64,000 bases of DNA from Virgibacillus aidingensis. Lineage in GTDB: Bacteria; Bacillota; Bacilli; Bacillales; Amphibacillaceae. The notes below the pieces were generated by a model, which was given only the letters and a program-made list of their open reading frames with translations, had not been told where the DNA came from and searched no databases. Position 1 is the stretch's first letter; every line of letters starts with the position of its first letter. The position numbers and the translations under genes were made by a program. Below are positions 44,766-53,717 of this stretch, one piece after another. The stretch covers positions 285,918 through 349,917 of the forward strand of contig NZ_WIXN01000001.1 in NCBI RefSeq assembly GCF_010994035.1, written 5' to 3'.

Positions 44766-46224
44766 TCCTCGTCGCTTGCACCCGGCAGCCGTTTTTTTCA
44801 ATCTGATTAAATCGCTGAGGGAAATGATTTTCCTGTTTATTCTCGGCTTCATCACATTCAGGGAGCAGGGTTTCCTTTACTTTTTAATGGTGGCATTTTT
44901 TATCGTCATATTAATGATTCTTTTTCATGCACTTGCATGGTACCGGTTTACATACAGGGTAGAGGAGAACGAATTGCGTATTGAATACGGTATCTTTATT
45001 CGCAGAAAAAGATATATTTCCAAAAACCGGATCCAGTCGATTGATTTGACTGCAGGAGTTATTCACCGGATATTTAAACTGGTAAAAGTTCAGATTGAGA
45101 CAGCCGGCAGCGGCACAGAAGCAGAAGGTTCTTTAAGTGCTGTAACACTCGGGGAAGGGGAGCGGCTGCGCAGTGAACTGAAGCAAAGAAAAAAGTCAGC
45201 GGAGGAGGAAGTAGAAGAAGCTGAAGAAAATAACGATCCGAGCTTTACGATTTCCTTCAAACGTTTATTTTTGGCAGGCTCGACTTCCAGCAGTATTGGT
45301 ATCATTCTCGCCTTTTTTGTGGTGGCATTTTCCGAGATAGAGCAATTCATTCCGGATGAAGTGTATTCCAATGCTATTGACTGGGTGGTCAGTTTAAGCC
45401 TTATATTAATAGCTGCCTTCATTGTTTTCATATTAATTATGATATGGCTTTTGGGAATCGCAGGAACGATGATAAAGTATGGTAATTTTACCATCACCAA
45501 TAGGAAAAGCGAGTTGTTTATAACGCGTGGATTATTGGAAAAGAAGCAAATAACGATCCCGTTGAATCGTATTCAGGCGGTAGGCATACAGGAAAGTATG
45601 ATAAGACAGCCGCTCGGCTATGCTGCGGTATTTGCAGAGGTAGCAGGCGGGTCACAGGAAAAAGGAGAAGATTTCTCCACCATTCTGTTCCCGATGATAA
45701 AGAAAACAGAAATAGCACCATTTTTGCAGGAGATTTTGCCGGGATACGCAAAACTGCCAGAAGTATGGGAGCCCTTGCCGAAAAAAGCTTTAAAATACTA
45801 TTTGTTTCGCTCCATGCTGCCGTTTATTTTGCTTGGTGCAGCCGTCATTTGGTTTTTTCCGTCGTTCATCTGGTTAGCGATCATCCTATTTGCCATCAGC
45901 TTTTTGTTAGGATGGCAGAGGTATAAAGATGGCGGTTTTGCATTAAAAGGGAATATGTTAATGGTAAAATACCGGGTGTTTGGCAAAAACACGATGTTAA
46001 TATACCACCGAAGAATCCAGGCATTTGAAAAAAAACAGCACCTGATGCACCGAAGGGAAAACCTGGCAACAATGGAGCTCTCCATCATAGGCAAATTTGG
46101 GGCTGGAAAGCATTATAAACTAAAGGAAATGAAAGTATCGAATACGGATGAATTGTCTGATTGGTATTCTTACAGGGGAAAATTAAATATGAATAAAAAA
46201 GACAATCAGCGGGGGATGAAGTGA
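44749..46224 (+). CDS. ydbT: Multi-PH-domain membrane protein YdbT
   Basis: A 491-residue partner of YdbS. Three bPH2-type domains (about 50-145, 240-335, 395-475), each with the R-[IV]-Q signature (NRIQSID, NRIQAVG, RRIQAFE), alternate with pairs of membrane segments. It presumably assembles with YdbS in the membrane. The start overlaps ydbS, so they are translationally coupled. Its last codons form the left arm of the terminator. Confidence 0.92.
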   Translation: MKMMSSPRRLHPAAVFFNLIKSLREMIFLFILGFITFREQGFLYFLMVAFFIVILMILFHALAWYRFTYRVEENELRIEYGIFIRRKRYISKNRIQSIDLTAGVIHRIFKLVKVQIETAGSGTEAEGSLSAVTLGEGERLRSELKQRKKSAEEEVEEAEENNDPSFTISFKRLFLAGSTSSSIGIILAFFVVAFSEIEQFIPDEVYSNAIDWVVSLSLILIAAFIVFILIMIWLLGIAGTMIKYGNFTITNRKSELFITRGLLEKKQITIPLNRIQAVGIQESMIRQPLGYAAVFAEVAGGSQEKGEDFSTILFPMIKKTEIAPFLQEILPGYAKLPEVWEPLPKKALKYYLFRSMLPFILLGAAVIWFFPSFIWLAIILFAISFLLGWQRYKDGGFALKGNMLMVKYRVFGKNTMLIYHRRIQAFEKKQHLMHRRENLATMELSIIGKFGAGKHYKLKEMKVSNTDELSDWYSYRGKLNMNKKDNQRGMK

Positions 46225-46246
46225 ACGGCCCCGCTGATTGTCTTTA
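46198..46246. terminator. Bidirectional terminator, overlaps ydbT end
   Basis: AAAGACAATCAGCGGGG / CCCCGCTGATTGTCTTT, 17 bp perfect, 14-base loop. Confidence 0.9.
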
Positions 46247-46269
46247 TCCGGATTATGTCCGGAAACCAA

Positions 46270-47040
46270 CTAAAACATTCTGCCAAACAATCCGAGCAGT
46301 ACGAGGATTCCAAGGATAATCCATATAATATTTTTCTTTAATTTATCAGGCAGCCTTTTTTTTCGCCAGCGGTCCGGATCAAATTGGATGGAACCATCAT
46401 CCTGCGCATAACGGCGGCGGTTCCGCCATGGAGAATACGCCTGTGCACCTGACAAAATAACAGGGGCAATTGCAAAACCGGCTACAGCTCCAAAAATATG
46501 GGCATGAATATTTATGCCGGGACGAAGGAATGTCATAATGATACCAATAACAAATATAACCGTAATCATGTGTGAACTGCCCTGATCAATCAGATGCTTG
46601 CGGTATAACACCATGAAAATATATATGCCCATCAGTCCATAAACACTGCCGGAAGCACCAACATGCACATACCAGAATTCCGACGGCCCGAATACAAAGG
46701 TTGCAACATTTCCGGCGATACCGGTAGCGAGATAGGCCATAATAAATTTGAACTTTCCGAGCATCTGCTCCAAAGCAGGGCCAAAAAGTACAAGGGCAAA
46801 GGAATTAAAAAGCACATGCATGAAACCGGCATGGAGGAAAATAGGAGTCACTAACCGCCAGTACTGTCCCTCGGCGATGTAATAATTACTTCCTGCCCCA
46901 AGCTGGTACAAAAGATTTCCTATTTGCAGCTGCAGCAGGTCGTCAATTAGCCAAATTGCTAAATTAATAATAACGATGACGCCAACGACGGGATAAAATT
47001 GCAGGAACTCTTTTATACTTCTTTCATTCCGGATAAACAT
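46270..47040 (-). CDS. ydcA: Rhomboid-family intramembrane serine protease
   Basis: A 256-residue protein with six membrane segments. The catalytic dyad is S130 in G-A-S-G (128-131) and H181 in HIFGAVAGF; the HxxxN stretch HAGFMHVLFN lies near 70-79. It cleaves substrates within the membrane. A cytosolic basic tail follows. Same place and orientation as ydcA in B. subtilis. Confidence 0.93.
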   Translation of the reverse strand: MFIRNERSIKEFLQFYPVVGVIVIINLAIWLIDDLLQLQIGNLLYQLGAGSNYYIAEGQYWRLVTPIFLHAGFMHVLFNSFALVLFGPALEQMLGKFKFIMAYLATGIAGNVATFVFGPSEFWYVHVGASGSVYGLMGIYIFMVLYRKHLIDQGSSHMITVIFVIGIIMTFLRPGINIHAHIFGAVAGFAIAPVILSGAQAYSPWRNRRRYAQDDGSIQFDPDRWRKKRLPDKLKKNIIWIILGILVLLGLFGRMF

Positions 47041-47206
47041 CGTATCACCCTAAATTAATTTATTTTCAAGTATTTCATCCATTGTAAAATGATATATATT
47101 ATAGTTTAGTAACAAAGAGAATAGAGTATGCCCATAATAAGCTTACTAAAATTTTTTCAAAAAATATATCAATAAGTACCTGAAGAACTGGAAAGGAAGA
47201 CATATT

Positions 47207-47569
47207 ATGATATGTGGGATTGGTTTGGATATCATCGAATTGGATCGGATACGAAAAAATATACTGAGAAATAACCGTTTTGCCGAAAGGATTTTAACAG
47301 ACAAAGAAAGAAATTTTTTTTATGCGCTGCAAAATGAAAATAGAAGAGTGGAGTATGCAGCAGGCAGATTTGCGGCCAAGGAAGCTTTTGCAAAAGCGCT
47401 GGGAACCGGTATTGGAAAACTGAGCTTTCAGCACATTGAAGTATTATCAGATAAAAATGGAGCTCCTTCGTTAAATGCTGCAGGCTTTGAGGATTATCGC
47501 ATTTTTGTTTCCATCACACATAGCAGGGAATATGCTGCAGCACAAGTGGTTATCGAATCTCCTTCGTAA
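47207..47569 (+). CDS. acpS: Holo-[acyl-carrier-protein] synthase
   Basis: A 120-residue phosphopantetheinyl transferase. Mg-binding D8 (GIGLDIIELDR) and E in FAAKEAFAKALGTGIG are intact. It transfers phosphopantetheine from CoA to apo-ACP for fatty-acid synthesis. Length is typical. ATG follows AAGGAAG. In B. subtilis acpS is also followed by ydcC, but much closer. Confidence 0.96.
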   Translation: MICGIGLDIIELDRIRKNILRNNRFAERILTDKERNFFYALQNENRRVEYAAGRFAAKEAFAKALGTGIGKLSFQHIEVLSDKNGAPSLNAAGFEDYRIFVSITHSREYAAAQVVIESPS

Positions 47570-48512
47570 ATGCATATTTGCCATGGTTGTCTCATATATT
47601 TTAGTGCAGGCAGAAGGGAACAGTTTATATGGTCATCATGAAAGTATATACGATATTGGTCAGCTTTTGCGTTGCCTGAAATTTTGAGGGATTCCAGAAG
47701 AAATATCCGGACAAGCCGGAGTGAAAAAGAACAGTAAGGTCGGACTTTAGAAATGGATATAGAACTGCCTGCTTTAAAAAAAGGGGGAAAAATGGTTTTC
47801 ATGCGGGCGAGTGAATTGTTTGTGCATCAGCTGTGCAAGACCAATATCGTATGTTTTCTTTTCTGATTGACACTGTTCCCTGTTGTTTATCGGACAGGCA
47901 AGAAAGCATAAAACTTTCTTACCTGAATAAGTGCACGAGAAAAGCTTTGGAAGCGACGCACAGGAGGGTGAAACAGAACTCCGAGTAAGCATGGATTAGA
48001 CGAACAATCTGCCATATTAGCTCCGGAAATATACGCAGACAGCTTGGGCTGCGCTGAATGCTTGCCCCACCGCAAAGATGTGGGGCTGCACTAAATGCTT
48101 GCCCCCACCGTAAAAGTATTCGGATCATAGACTTAGGTGCTTAGGTGAGGCGGCAATATTTCCTTGCGAAAAGTGCTGCATCACCAAGAAACTTGCAGCA
48201 TAACGAGCACGCACAGGCTGACCAGCCGCCCGCGGCAAAGTAGATATCGAGAAAACGACGAAAGGAAATTTGATCGGATTTCGCACTTGTGCCAATGGTA
48301 AAAGCGAAGTTTATTTCCGGATTGTGTTTAAGCAAAAAAATTAAGAATGTTCGGTTTTATGTTTACTAAAATAGTTTTGTCCACCCTCTGAAATAAGTCG
48401 CGCCATTAAGCTTGCACTTCACAGCATAAGGGCTTCTGAGAAAGCAAAGTAGGCTTTTATGAATTCCCTTAAGCGATAAGCAAAGTTTTCTAAAGACAAG
48501 GGAGATATGTCC
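47570..48512. other. Long spacer (943 bp) with a local duplication
   Basis: No supported gene. GGGCTGCGCTGAATGCTTGC... (48046-48077) is repeated imperfectly at 48082-48115 (36-bp step), and CCCCAC / GTGGGG forms a hairpin at 48064-48084. TAAGGG / CCCTTA arms near 48431-48472 precede ydcC. Composition in 47.9-48.35 kb is GC-richer than neighbouring spacers. Confidence 0.45.
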
Positions 48513-49532
48513 ATGAAGAGAATGTTTGTTTTTTGGAGCGTATTCGTTTTAGGCATGGTATTGTTATTATCCGCTTGTGGCGAGCAGTCTCAAGAGGATG
48601 TAGCAGAAAGTCTGCAGAAGTCCCTGGAAGAAATGGAGGGGTATAAAGCAGAAGCGGAGATGAGCATGAAGACCGGTCAGGAAGACCAAACATTTTCCAT
48701 TGATGTTTGGCATAAGCAGCCGGATTTCTACCGGGTAAGTCTATCGAATGAAGCAGAGCATGAGGAAAGCCAAATCATATTGAAGAATGAAGATGGTGTA
48801 TTTGTTTTAACACCGGCATTGGAGAAGAATTTCAAGTTTCAGTCGGACTGGCCGGAAAACAGCAGCCAGCCGTATTTATACCAATCACTCGTGAATGATG
48901 TTGTCACGGACCCGGAGGCTGAGTTCGAATCCACTGATTCCCATTATATTTTCCGGACAAAAACAAATTACCAAAGCAATAACAATTTGCCATTCCAAGA
49001 GATACAATTCGATAAAAAATCATATACACCTGTTGCTGTAAAGGTGCTTGATCATGACGGGAATGCTTTAGTGGAAGTTAATTTCTCCAGCTTTGATAAG
49101 GAAGCGGCTTTTGAGGATGACGACTTCACTATGGAGAAAAATATGGCAGGCGGAGCAGCAGATGAGCCAACTTCCGGCCAGGCCACAGAAGAAAGTCCTT
49201 TTACAGTGGTGTTTCCATCCTACATGGCCGGGGCAGAACTTACAGAGCAGAAGGAAGTAGAACTGGAAAACGGGAAACGGGTGATTTTATCCTATACCGG
49301 AGATAAAAACTTCACCCTTATACAAGAACAGCTGGATGTGCAATCGACCCTATCCTCTCCGGAAGAAGTAAACGGGGATATTGTCAACCTAGGGCATTCC
49401 ATTGGTGCCATTTCCGAAAATATGATCGAGTGGAGTTCCGGGGGGATGGACTTCATTTTGGCGAGTGACCAATTAACACAGGAGGAAATGGTCCAAATTG
49501 CCCAATCCGTTGAAAATCAAGAAGTGAAGTAG
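48513..49532 (+). CDS. ydcC: LolA-like lipoprotein YdcC
   Basis: A 339-residue exported lipoprotein. Signal peptide with lipobox LSAC (C22), then a LolA/LppX-like beta fold (about 30-215: EVAE..YKAEAEMSMKTG, WHKQPDFYRVSL) and a C-terminal DUF4367-like part. The B. subtilis counterpart sits in the same position. Likely carries or senses a lipid at the outer membrane face. ATG 48513 is eight bases after GGGAG; ATG 48507 is too close to the site. Confidence 0.9.
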   Translation: MKRMFVFWSVFVLGMVLLLSACGEQSQEDVAESLQKSLEEMEGYKAEAEMSMKTGQEDQTFSIDVWHKQPDFYRVSLSNEAEHEESQIILKNEDGVFVLTPALEKNFKFQSDWPENSSQPYLYQSLVNDVVTDPEAEFESTDSHYIFRTKTNYQSNNNLPFQEIQFDKKSYTPVAVKVLDHDGNALVEVNFSSFDKEAAFEDDDFTMEKNMAGGAADEPTSGQATEESPFTVVFPSYMAGAELTEQKEVELENGKRVILSYTGDKNFTLIQEQLDVQSTLSSPEEVNGDIVNLGHSIGAISENMIEWSSGGMDFILASDQLTQEEMVQIAQSVENQEVK

Positions 49533-49547
49533 CATGAATATGTTTAA

Positions 49548-49587
49548 GCAGACTCATAAAAGGAGAGGGGGTCTGCTTTTTATTTTT
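49548..49587 (+). terminator. Terminator of ydcC
   Basis: AGCAGAC / GTCTGCT stem, 16-base loop, followed by TTTTATTTTTT. Confidence 0.85.
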
Positions 49588-49610
49588 TATGCTAAATATA
49601 AATTTCAGCA

Positions 49611-49757
49611 ATTTTTATGGTGGGACGAGGAACCACGTACCGCATTCCCAATTTTTATGGTGGGGCGAGGAACCACGTACCGCATTCCCAATTTTTATGG
49701 TGGGGCGAGGAACCATGTACCGCATTCCCAATGTTTTCGGTGGGACGAGGCACAGCT
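49611..49757. repeat. 40-bp tandem repeat, about 3.7 copies
   Basis: Unit ATTTTTATGGTGGGACGAGG + AACCACGTACCGCATTCCCA. Copies at 49611-49650, 49651-49690, 49691-49730 and a partial, diverged one from 49731. The first three differ at only two or three positions. 40 is not a multiple of three, so it is not a coding repeat. Confidence 0.95.
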
Positions 49758-49997
49758 ATAGCGCAGAAGAGAGAATGCGGTTTTTCTGATATAGACGCAG
49801 AATTTTTGTTAATAATATAGTTTCAATAAAGATCTTTAAGAAGAATTAATCTTTTGTCCGGCCTAGTCCGTGTAGAAGCATAAGCAGGTTCCATTAACTT
49901 TCACTTGATACTAATAAATTTTAGAACATTTTCGTTTTATTTATTCAAATTCTCCGATATAATAGATTTAAATTCTAATTTAATAAGGATGTGGCCA

Positions 49998-50903
49998 ATG
50001 CTTTATAAACCTCGTACTAAGCCCAAAGAATTAATGATCCTCGAATTATTGGACAAGCGAACAGATTTAACCAGCAAGGAAAAGCAGTACTATTTCAGCC
50101 TGAAAAAAGGCTATGAAGGAGAGAAGCTGTTTGATACATTTACGGAAAAGCTGCAATGCGATTGTTTGATCTTAAATGATCTATTATTCGAAGTCAGTAA
50201 CACTACCTTCCAAATTGATTCACTAATAATGATGCCGGAAAATATTTACCTTTATGAAGTAAAGAACCTGGAAGGCGATTATTATTACCAATCTGACAGG
50301 CTATTTAAGAAACCAAAGCGGGAAATTGTTAATCCGTTAATCCAAGTGAGCAGATTCGAAACCTTACTCCGACAGCTAATTCACAGTCTCGGCTTCAATC
50401 CCCAAATTAATGCTTCTGTAGTATTTATCAATCCTGAATTCACCTTATATCAAGCTCCTATGGACAAGCCATTTATTTTACCAACACAGATCAATAGATA
50501 TTTAGGAAATTTCGATAAAAAGCCTTCGAAACTAACAGCAAAACATAAAAAACTTGCTGAACAATTAGTGGCTTTACATCAAATTGAGTCACCATACAGT
50601 AAGCTGCCCCCATACAGTTATGATCAATTACAAAAAGGAATTACTTGCTCGGAATGCCAAAATTTTGCTGTTAAAGTTGATAAAAGAAAATGCCGGTGTC
50701 ACGTATGTGGTTATAGTGAGTCGGTTACAAATGCCGTATTAAGAGCCATTAAGGAATTTCAGGTTTTATTCCCGAATAATAGGATTACGACCAATATCAT
50801 TTATGATTGGTGCCATATAGTAGAGACAAAATATCCAATACGAAGAATTTTGGCAGATAATTTTAATGTAGCTGGAAAAAACCAATGGACATATTATGAG
50901 TGA
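49998..50903 (+). CDS. NERD-domain protein with C-terminal zinc ribbon
   Basis: A 301-residue protein. The NERD (nuclease-related) domain spans about 38-160: GYEGEKLFD, ILNDLLFEV, QIDSLIMMPENIYLYEVKN, in which D-x-n-E-V-K corresponds to the restriction-endonuclease-like metal site. The C-terminal zinc ribbon has CSEC ... CRCHVCG near 220-245. Possibly a DNA-processing or defence enzyme, but function is unproven. ATG 49998 follows AAGGATG. It occupies the place of alr in B. subtilis and has more AT-rich codons than its neighbours. Confidence 0.85.
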   Translation: MLYKPRTKPKELMILELLDKRTDLTSKEKQYYFSLKKGYEGEKLFDTFTEKLQCDCLILNDLLFEVSNTTFQIDSLIMMPENIYLYEVKNLEGDYYYQSDRLFKKPKREIVNPLIQVSRFETLLRQLIHSLGFNPQINASVVFINPEFTLYQAPMDKPFILPTQINRYLGNFDKKPSKLTAKHKKLAEQLVALHQIESPYSKLPPYSYDQLQKGITCSECQNFAVKVDKRKCRCHVCGYSESVTNAVLRAIKEFQVLFPNNRITTNIIYDWCHIVETKYPIRRILADNFNVAGKNQWTYYE

Positions 50904-51007
50904 TTATGCATAAGTTTTAAGAAATTTTTGGTTCGTTTTACTTTGATCAAGTCTTGCGTTTATTAAATGAACACACGAATAATGGGATTTTCGTCCCGTT
51001 TTTGTTA

Positions 51008-51930
51008 CCTGATCCTGCTGATGAGTGAAGGAAAGCAGCGACTCCCGTTCCGTTCGTTGCCTGATCCTGCCAATGAGTGAACGAAAGGAGCGAACTCCGT
51101 CTCATTCGTCACCTGATCCCGCCAATGAGTGAAGGAAAGCAGCGAACGCCGTCTCATTCGTCACCTGATCCCGCCAATGAGTGAACGAAAGTAGCGAACC
51201 CCATCTCATTCGTCACCTGATCCCGCCAATGAGTAAACGAAAGGAGGGAACGCCGTCTCATTCGTCACTTGATCCCGCCAATGAGTGAACGAAAGCAGCG
51301 ACCTCCGTCCCGTTCGTCACTTGATCCTGCTGATGAGTGAACGAAAGCAGCGAACCCCATCCTGTTCGTCACTTGATCCTGCTGATGAGTGAACGAGAGT
51401 AGCGACCTCCGTCCCGTTCATTACCTGATCCCGCCAATGAGTGAAAGTAAGCAGCGACTCCCGTCCCGTTCGTTGCTTGATCCTGCTGATGAGTGAAGGA
51501 AAGTAGCGAACCCCGTCTTGTTCGTCGCTTGAACACGCCAATGAGTGAACGAAAGGAGGGAACGCCGTCTCTTTCGTCACCTGATCCCGCCAATGAGTGA
51601 AGGAAAGTAGCGACCTCCGTTCCGTTCGTCACCTGATCCTGCTGATGAGTGAAGGAAAGTAGCGACCTCCGTTCCGTTCGTCACCTGATCCTGCTGATGA
51701 GTGAAGGAAAGTAGCGAACTCGGTCCCGTTCGTCACCTGATCCTGCCAATGAGTGAACGAAAGGAGGGAACGCCGTCTCATTCGTCACTTGATCCTGCTG
51801 ATGAGTGAACGAAAGTAGCGACCCTCGTCCCGTTCGTCACCTGATCCTGCCGATGAGTGAAGGAAAGCAGCGCCCCCCGTCCCGTTCATCGCCTGATCCC
51901 GCCAATGAGTGAACGAATGCAGCCAAAACG
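51008..51930. repeat. Tandem array of 18 units of exactly 52 bp
   Basis: CCTGAT recurs at 51008, 51060, 51112 and on to 51892 in strict 52-base steps without insertion or deletion; the last unit is incomplete and diverged. Each unit reads CCTGATCC[TC]GC[TC][GA]ATGAGTGA then A[CG]GAAAG[CGT]AG followed by a more variable segment and [CT]GTTCGT[CT]. GTGA(A)CGAA and TTCGTCAC within a unit can form a hairpin with one bulged base. No spacers, so it is not CRISPR; 52 is not a multiple of three, so it is not coding. Confidence 0.95.
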
Positions 51931-52512
51931 TCCTCGTTCTTTGCCACATAAGTCCGGTTGGAGAAGCGCGACAGTTTTTTCGGATCCCGCTATTTACCAG
52001 ATCATTCTGCGAGTGAGAGTTTTCCGGGTATTTGGTACTGTTGATCAATATCAACCTTCACATAGCCGTTATGTCAAGGGAATTAAAAATTTAATGGAAA
52101 TGAATATGTCATTGCAGGAATAGTTGTATCGTCCGACTTTAAAAGCCGTCATAAAAATTTAACATGAGATAAAATCATGTAATATTTTATGCATGAAACA
52201 GAAAAACAGGCATATATTTAATTGGAGTGAATTTAAATTAGCTATGGCTTATGGACTATATCTATGCTATGATCATAATTAGAATTTAATTTATTGCAGG
52301 TCCACTTAGGTAGCGCAGAATAACACTTCTTAAACCAAGCGGATTCCGCAGCTGACGGAATAAATCTGTCTGGTTATAAATTCGATTATCGACAAAAAGA
52401 AACGATTTTTATAAAAAAATAACGATACCCCTTTGCAAATGGGCTTGTTCAATGGTATTATTATAATGAATTTCATAAAGAACGTGCAACAGTTGGCGGA
52501 GGTGCATAGGTT
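51931..52512. other. Spacer between the 52-bp array and ndoAI
   Basis: About 580 bp without a supported gene. A frame ending at 52123 (VDQYQPSHSRYVKGIKNLMEM) looks protein-like but has no start outside the repeat; it may be a remnant. The ndoAI ribosome site (GGAGGTG) ends the stretch. Confidence 0.4.
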
Positions 52513-52797
52513 TTGTCAGAGAGTGTACAGGAAATCTTGGTGAAACTGCCAAAAAACCTTATAAACGAGGTGGATGGGTTAATGAAATATGAAAATAGTG
52601 ACTTAAGTGATTTCATATGTCAGGCTACACAAAATTACCTGCAGCAAAAGAGAAATGAGCACATTCAGCAATTTCGTGAAACAATGCAAAAGGGCTATGA
52701 AGAAATGGGCCGCATTAATCTGACAATAGCTTCAGAAGCTTTTCAAGCTGAAGAGGAGGCTGAAAACACCTTAGAGCGCACTGTGATCGGGGTGTAA
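52513..52797 (+). CDS. ndoAI: Antitoxin NdoAI (EndoAI), ribbon-helix-helix
   Basis: A 94-residue antitoxin. The N-terminal ribbon-helix-helix ([29 protein letters not shown]) binds DNA as a dimer; the C-terminal helix wraps the toxin. It autoregulates the pair and neutralises NdoA. TTG start after GGAGGTG. In B. subtilis alr lies directly upstream; here it does not. Confidence 0.93.
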   Translation: MSESVQEILVKLPKNLINEVDGLMKYENSDLSDFICQATQNYLQQKRNEHIQQFRETMQKGYEEMGRINLTIASEAFQAEEEAENTLERTVIGV

Positions 52798-52801
52798 CAA
52801 G

Positions 52802-53161
52802 TTGATCGTTCAGCGAGGTGAAGTATATTTCGCCGACTTATCCCCTGTTGTTGGGTCAGAGCAGGGTGGCGTACGTCCGGTGTTAATACTGCAAAATGAT
52901 ATTGGAAACCGGTTTAGTCCAACCGTTATAGTTGCTGCTATTACTGCCCAGATTCAAAAGGCAAAATTACCTACCCATGTGGAAATTGATGCAAAACGTT
53001 ATGGTTTTGATCGTGATTCAGTTATATTGCTGGAACAAATCCGCACATTGGATAAGCAGCGCCTAACGGATAAAATAACAAAACTTGATAGTGAAATGAT
53101 GGCCAAGATCAACCAGGCACTGGAAATAAGCCTCGGTTTAAAGGACATGTACAGCGAATGA
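52802..53161 (+). CDS. ndoA: Endoribonuclease toxin NdoA (EndoA, MazF family)
   Basis: A 119-residue MazF-type sequence-specific mRNA endonuclease. [29 protein letters not shown] is the conserved start with catalytic Arg in GGVRPVL, and T in VAAITAQIQ the second active residue. B. subtilis EndoA cuts UACAU. TTG start four bases after the antitoxin stop, giving coupled expression. It precedes rsbR as in B. subtilis. Confidence 0.96.
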   Translation: MIVQRGEVYFADLSPVVGSEQGGVRPVLILQNDIGNRFSPTVIVAAITAQIQKAKLPTHVEIDAKRYGFDRDSVILLEQIRTLDKQRLTDKITKLDSEMMAKINQALEISLGLKDMYSE

Positions 53162-53162
53162 T

Positions 53163-53197
53163 ATACCCTTGTTTAAAATGGACAGGGGTATTTTTTG
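53163..53197 (+). terminator. Terminator of ndoAI-ndoA
   Basis: ATACCCTTGT / ACAGGGGTAT with a nine-base loop and TTTTTTG. Confidence 0.8.
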
Positions 53198-53717
53198 TTT
53201 GGCGGAATATAAGCCCTTTATTTCATGTAGTAATTTATACCCCATTTTTCATATGTAAAACCACCAGCATTATTTTATGGAGATGAATTATTGGTTAACC
53301 CTGGTTCTATATGATACATACGCGCAGATTAACTATTGGGATATAATAAATCTGTGTTCTCAACTGATTGATTAAACTTCAATTACATACCGGAGACATT
53401 TTTACACATGTAACTTTATCATTTAACTCTTAATCACATACGGAGGCAATTTTCCAGTATGAGCGTGCTGCAATTTCTTCCCTGGCTGCCAGCATATCTC
53501 TTAATCTAAAATCTGCTGTTTAAAAAAGTCAAAGATTCGATTGGAGTCCTAGTGAAAAAAATACAAAAATCGTAAAAATATGCTACACTATACGTAATTA
53601 AAATATATATTGCCCTTAATCAGCTTTTCCCTCTGCTCCGCGTTATTGATTGCAGAATTCTTATAAACATGTGACAATATTCTATAGAATGATAGCTCGA
53701 ATAATGGAGGTAACTAA
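53198..53717. other. Spacer before the rsb operon with a 22-bp imperfect direct repeat
   Basis: AATTACATACCGGAGACATTTT (53381-53402) and AATCACATACGGAGGCAATTTT (53432-53453) are 51 bp apart. No gene in the 520 bp. The sigma-A promoter of rsbR should lie here; CTACACTATACG near 53582 is a possible -10. Confidence 0.45.

Noticed and set aside
51008..51930. CRISPR-like array
   Set aside because: Units are contiguous with no unique spacers, variation is scattered, the period is 52 bp and no cas genes are nearby.
51317..52054. 87-89 codon minus-strand frames within the 52-bp array
   Set aside because: They arise because the repeat lacks stops in some frames; the period is not a multiple of three and there is no ribosome site.
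52021..52123. Protein-like tail before ndoAI
   Set aside because: No start codon outside the repeat array and no family recognised; recorded only as a possible remnant.
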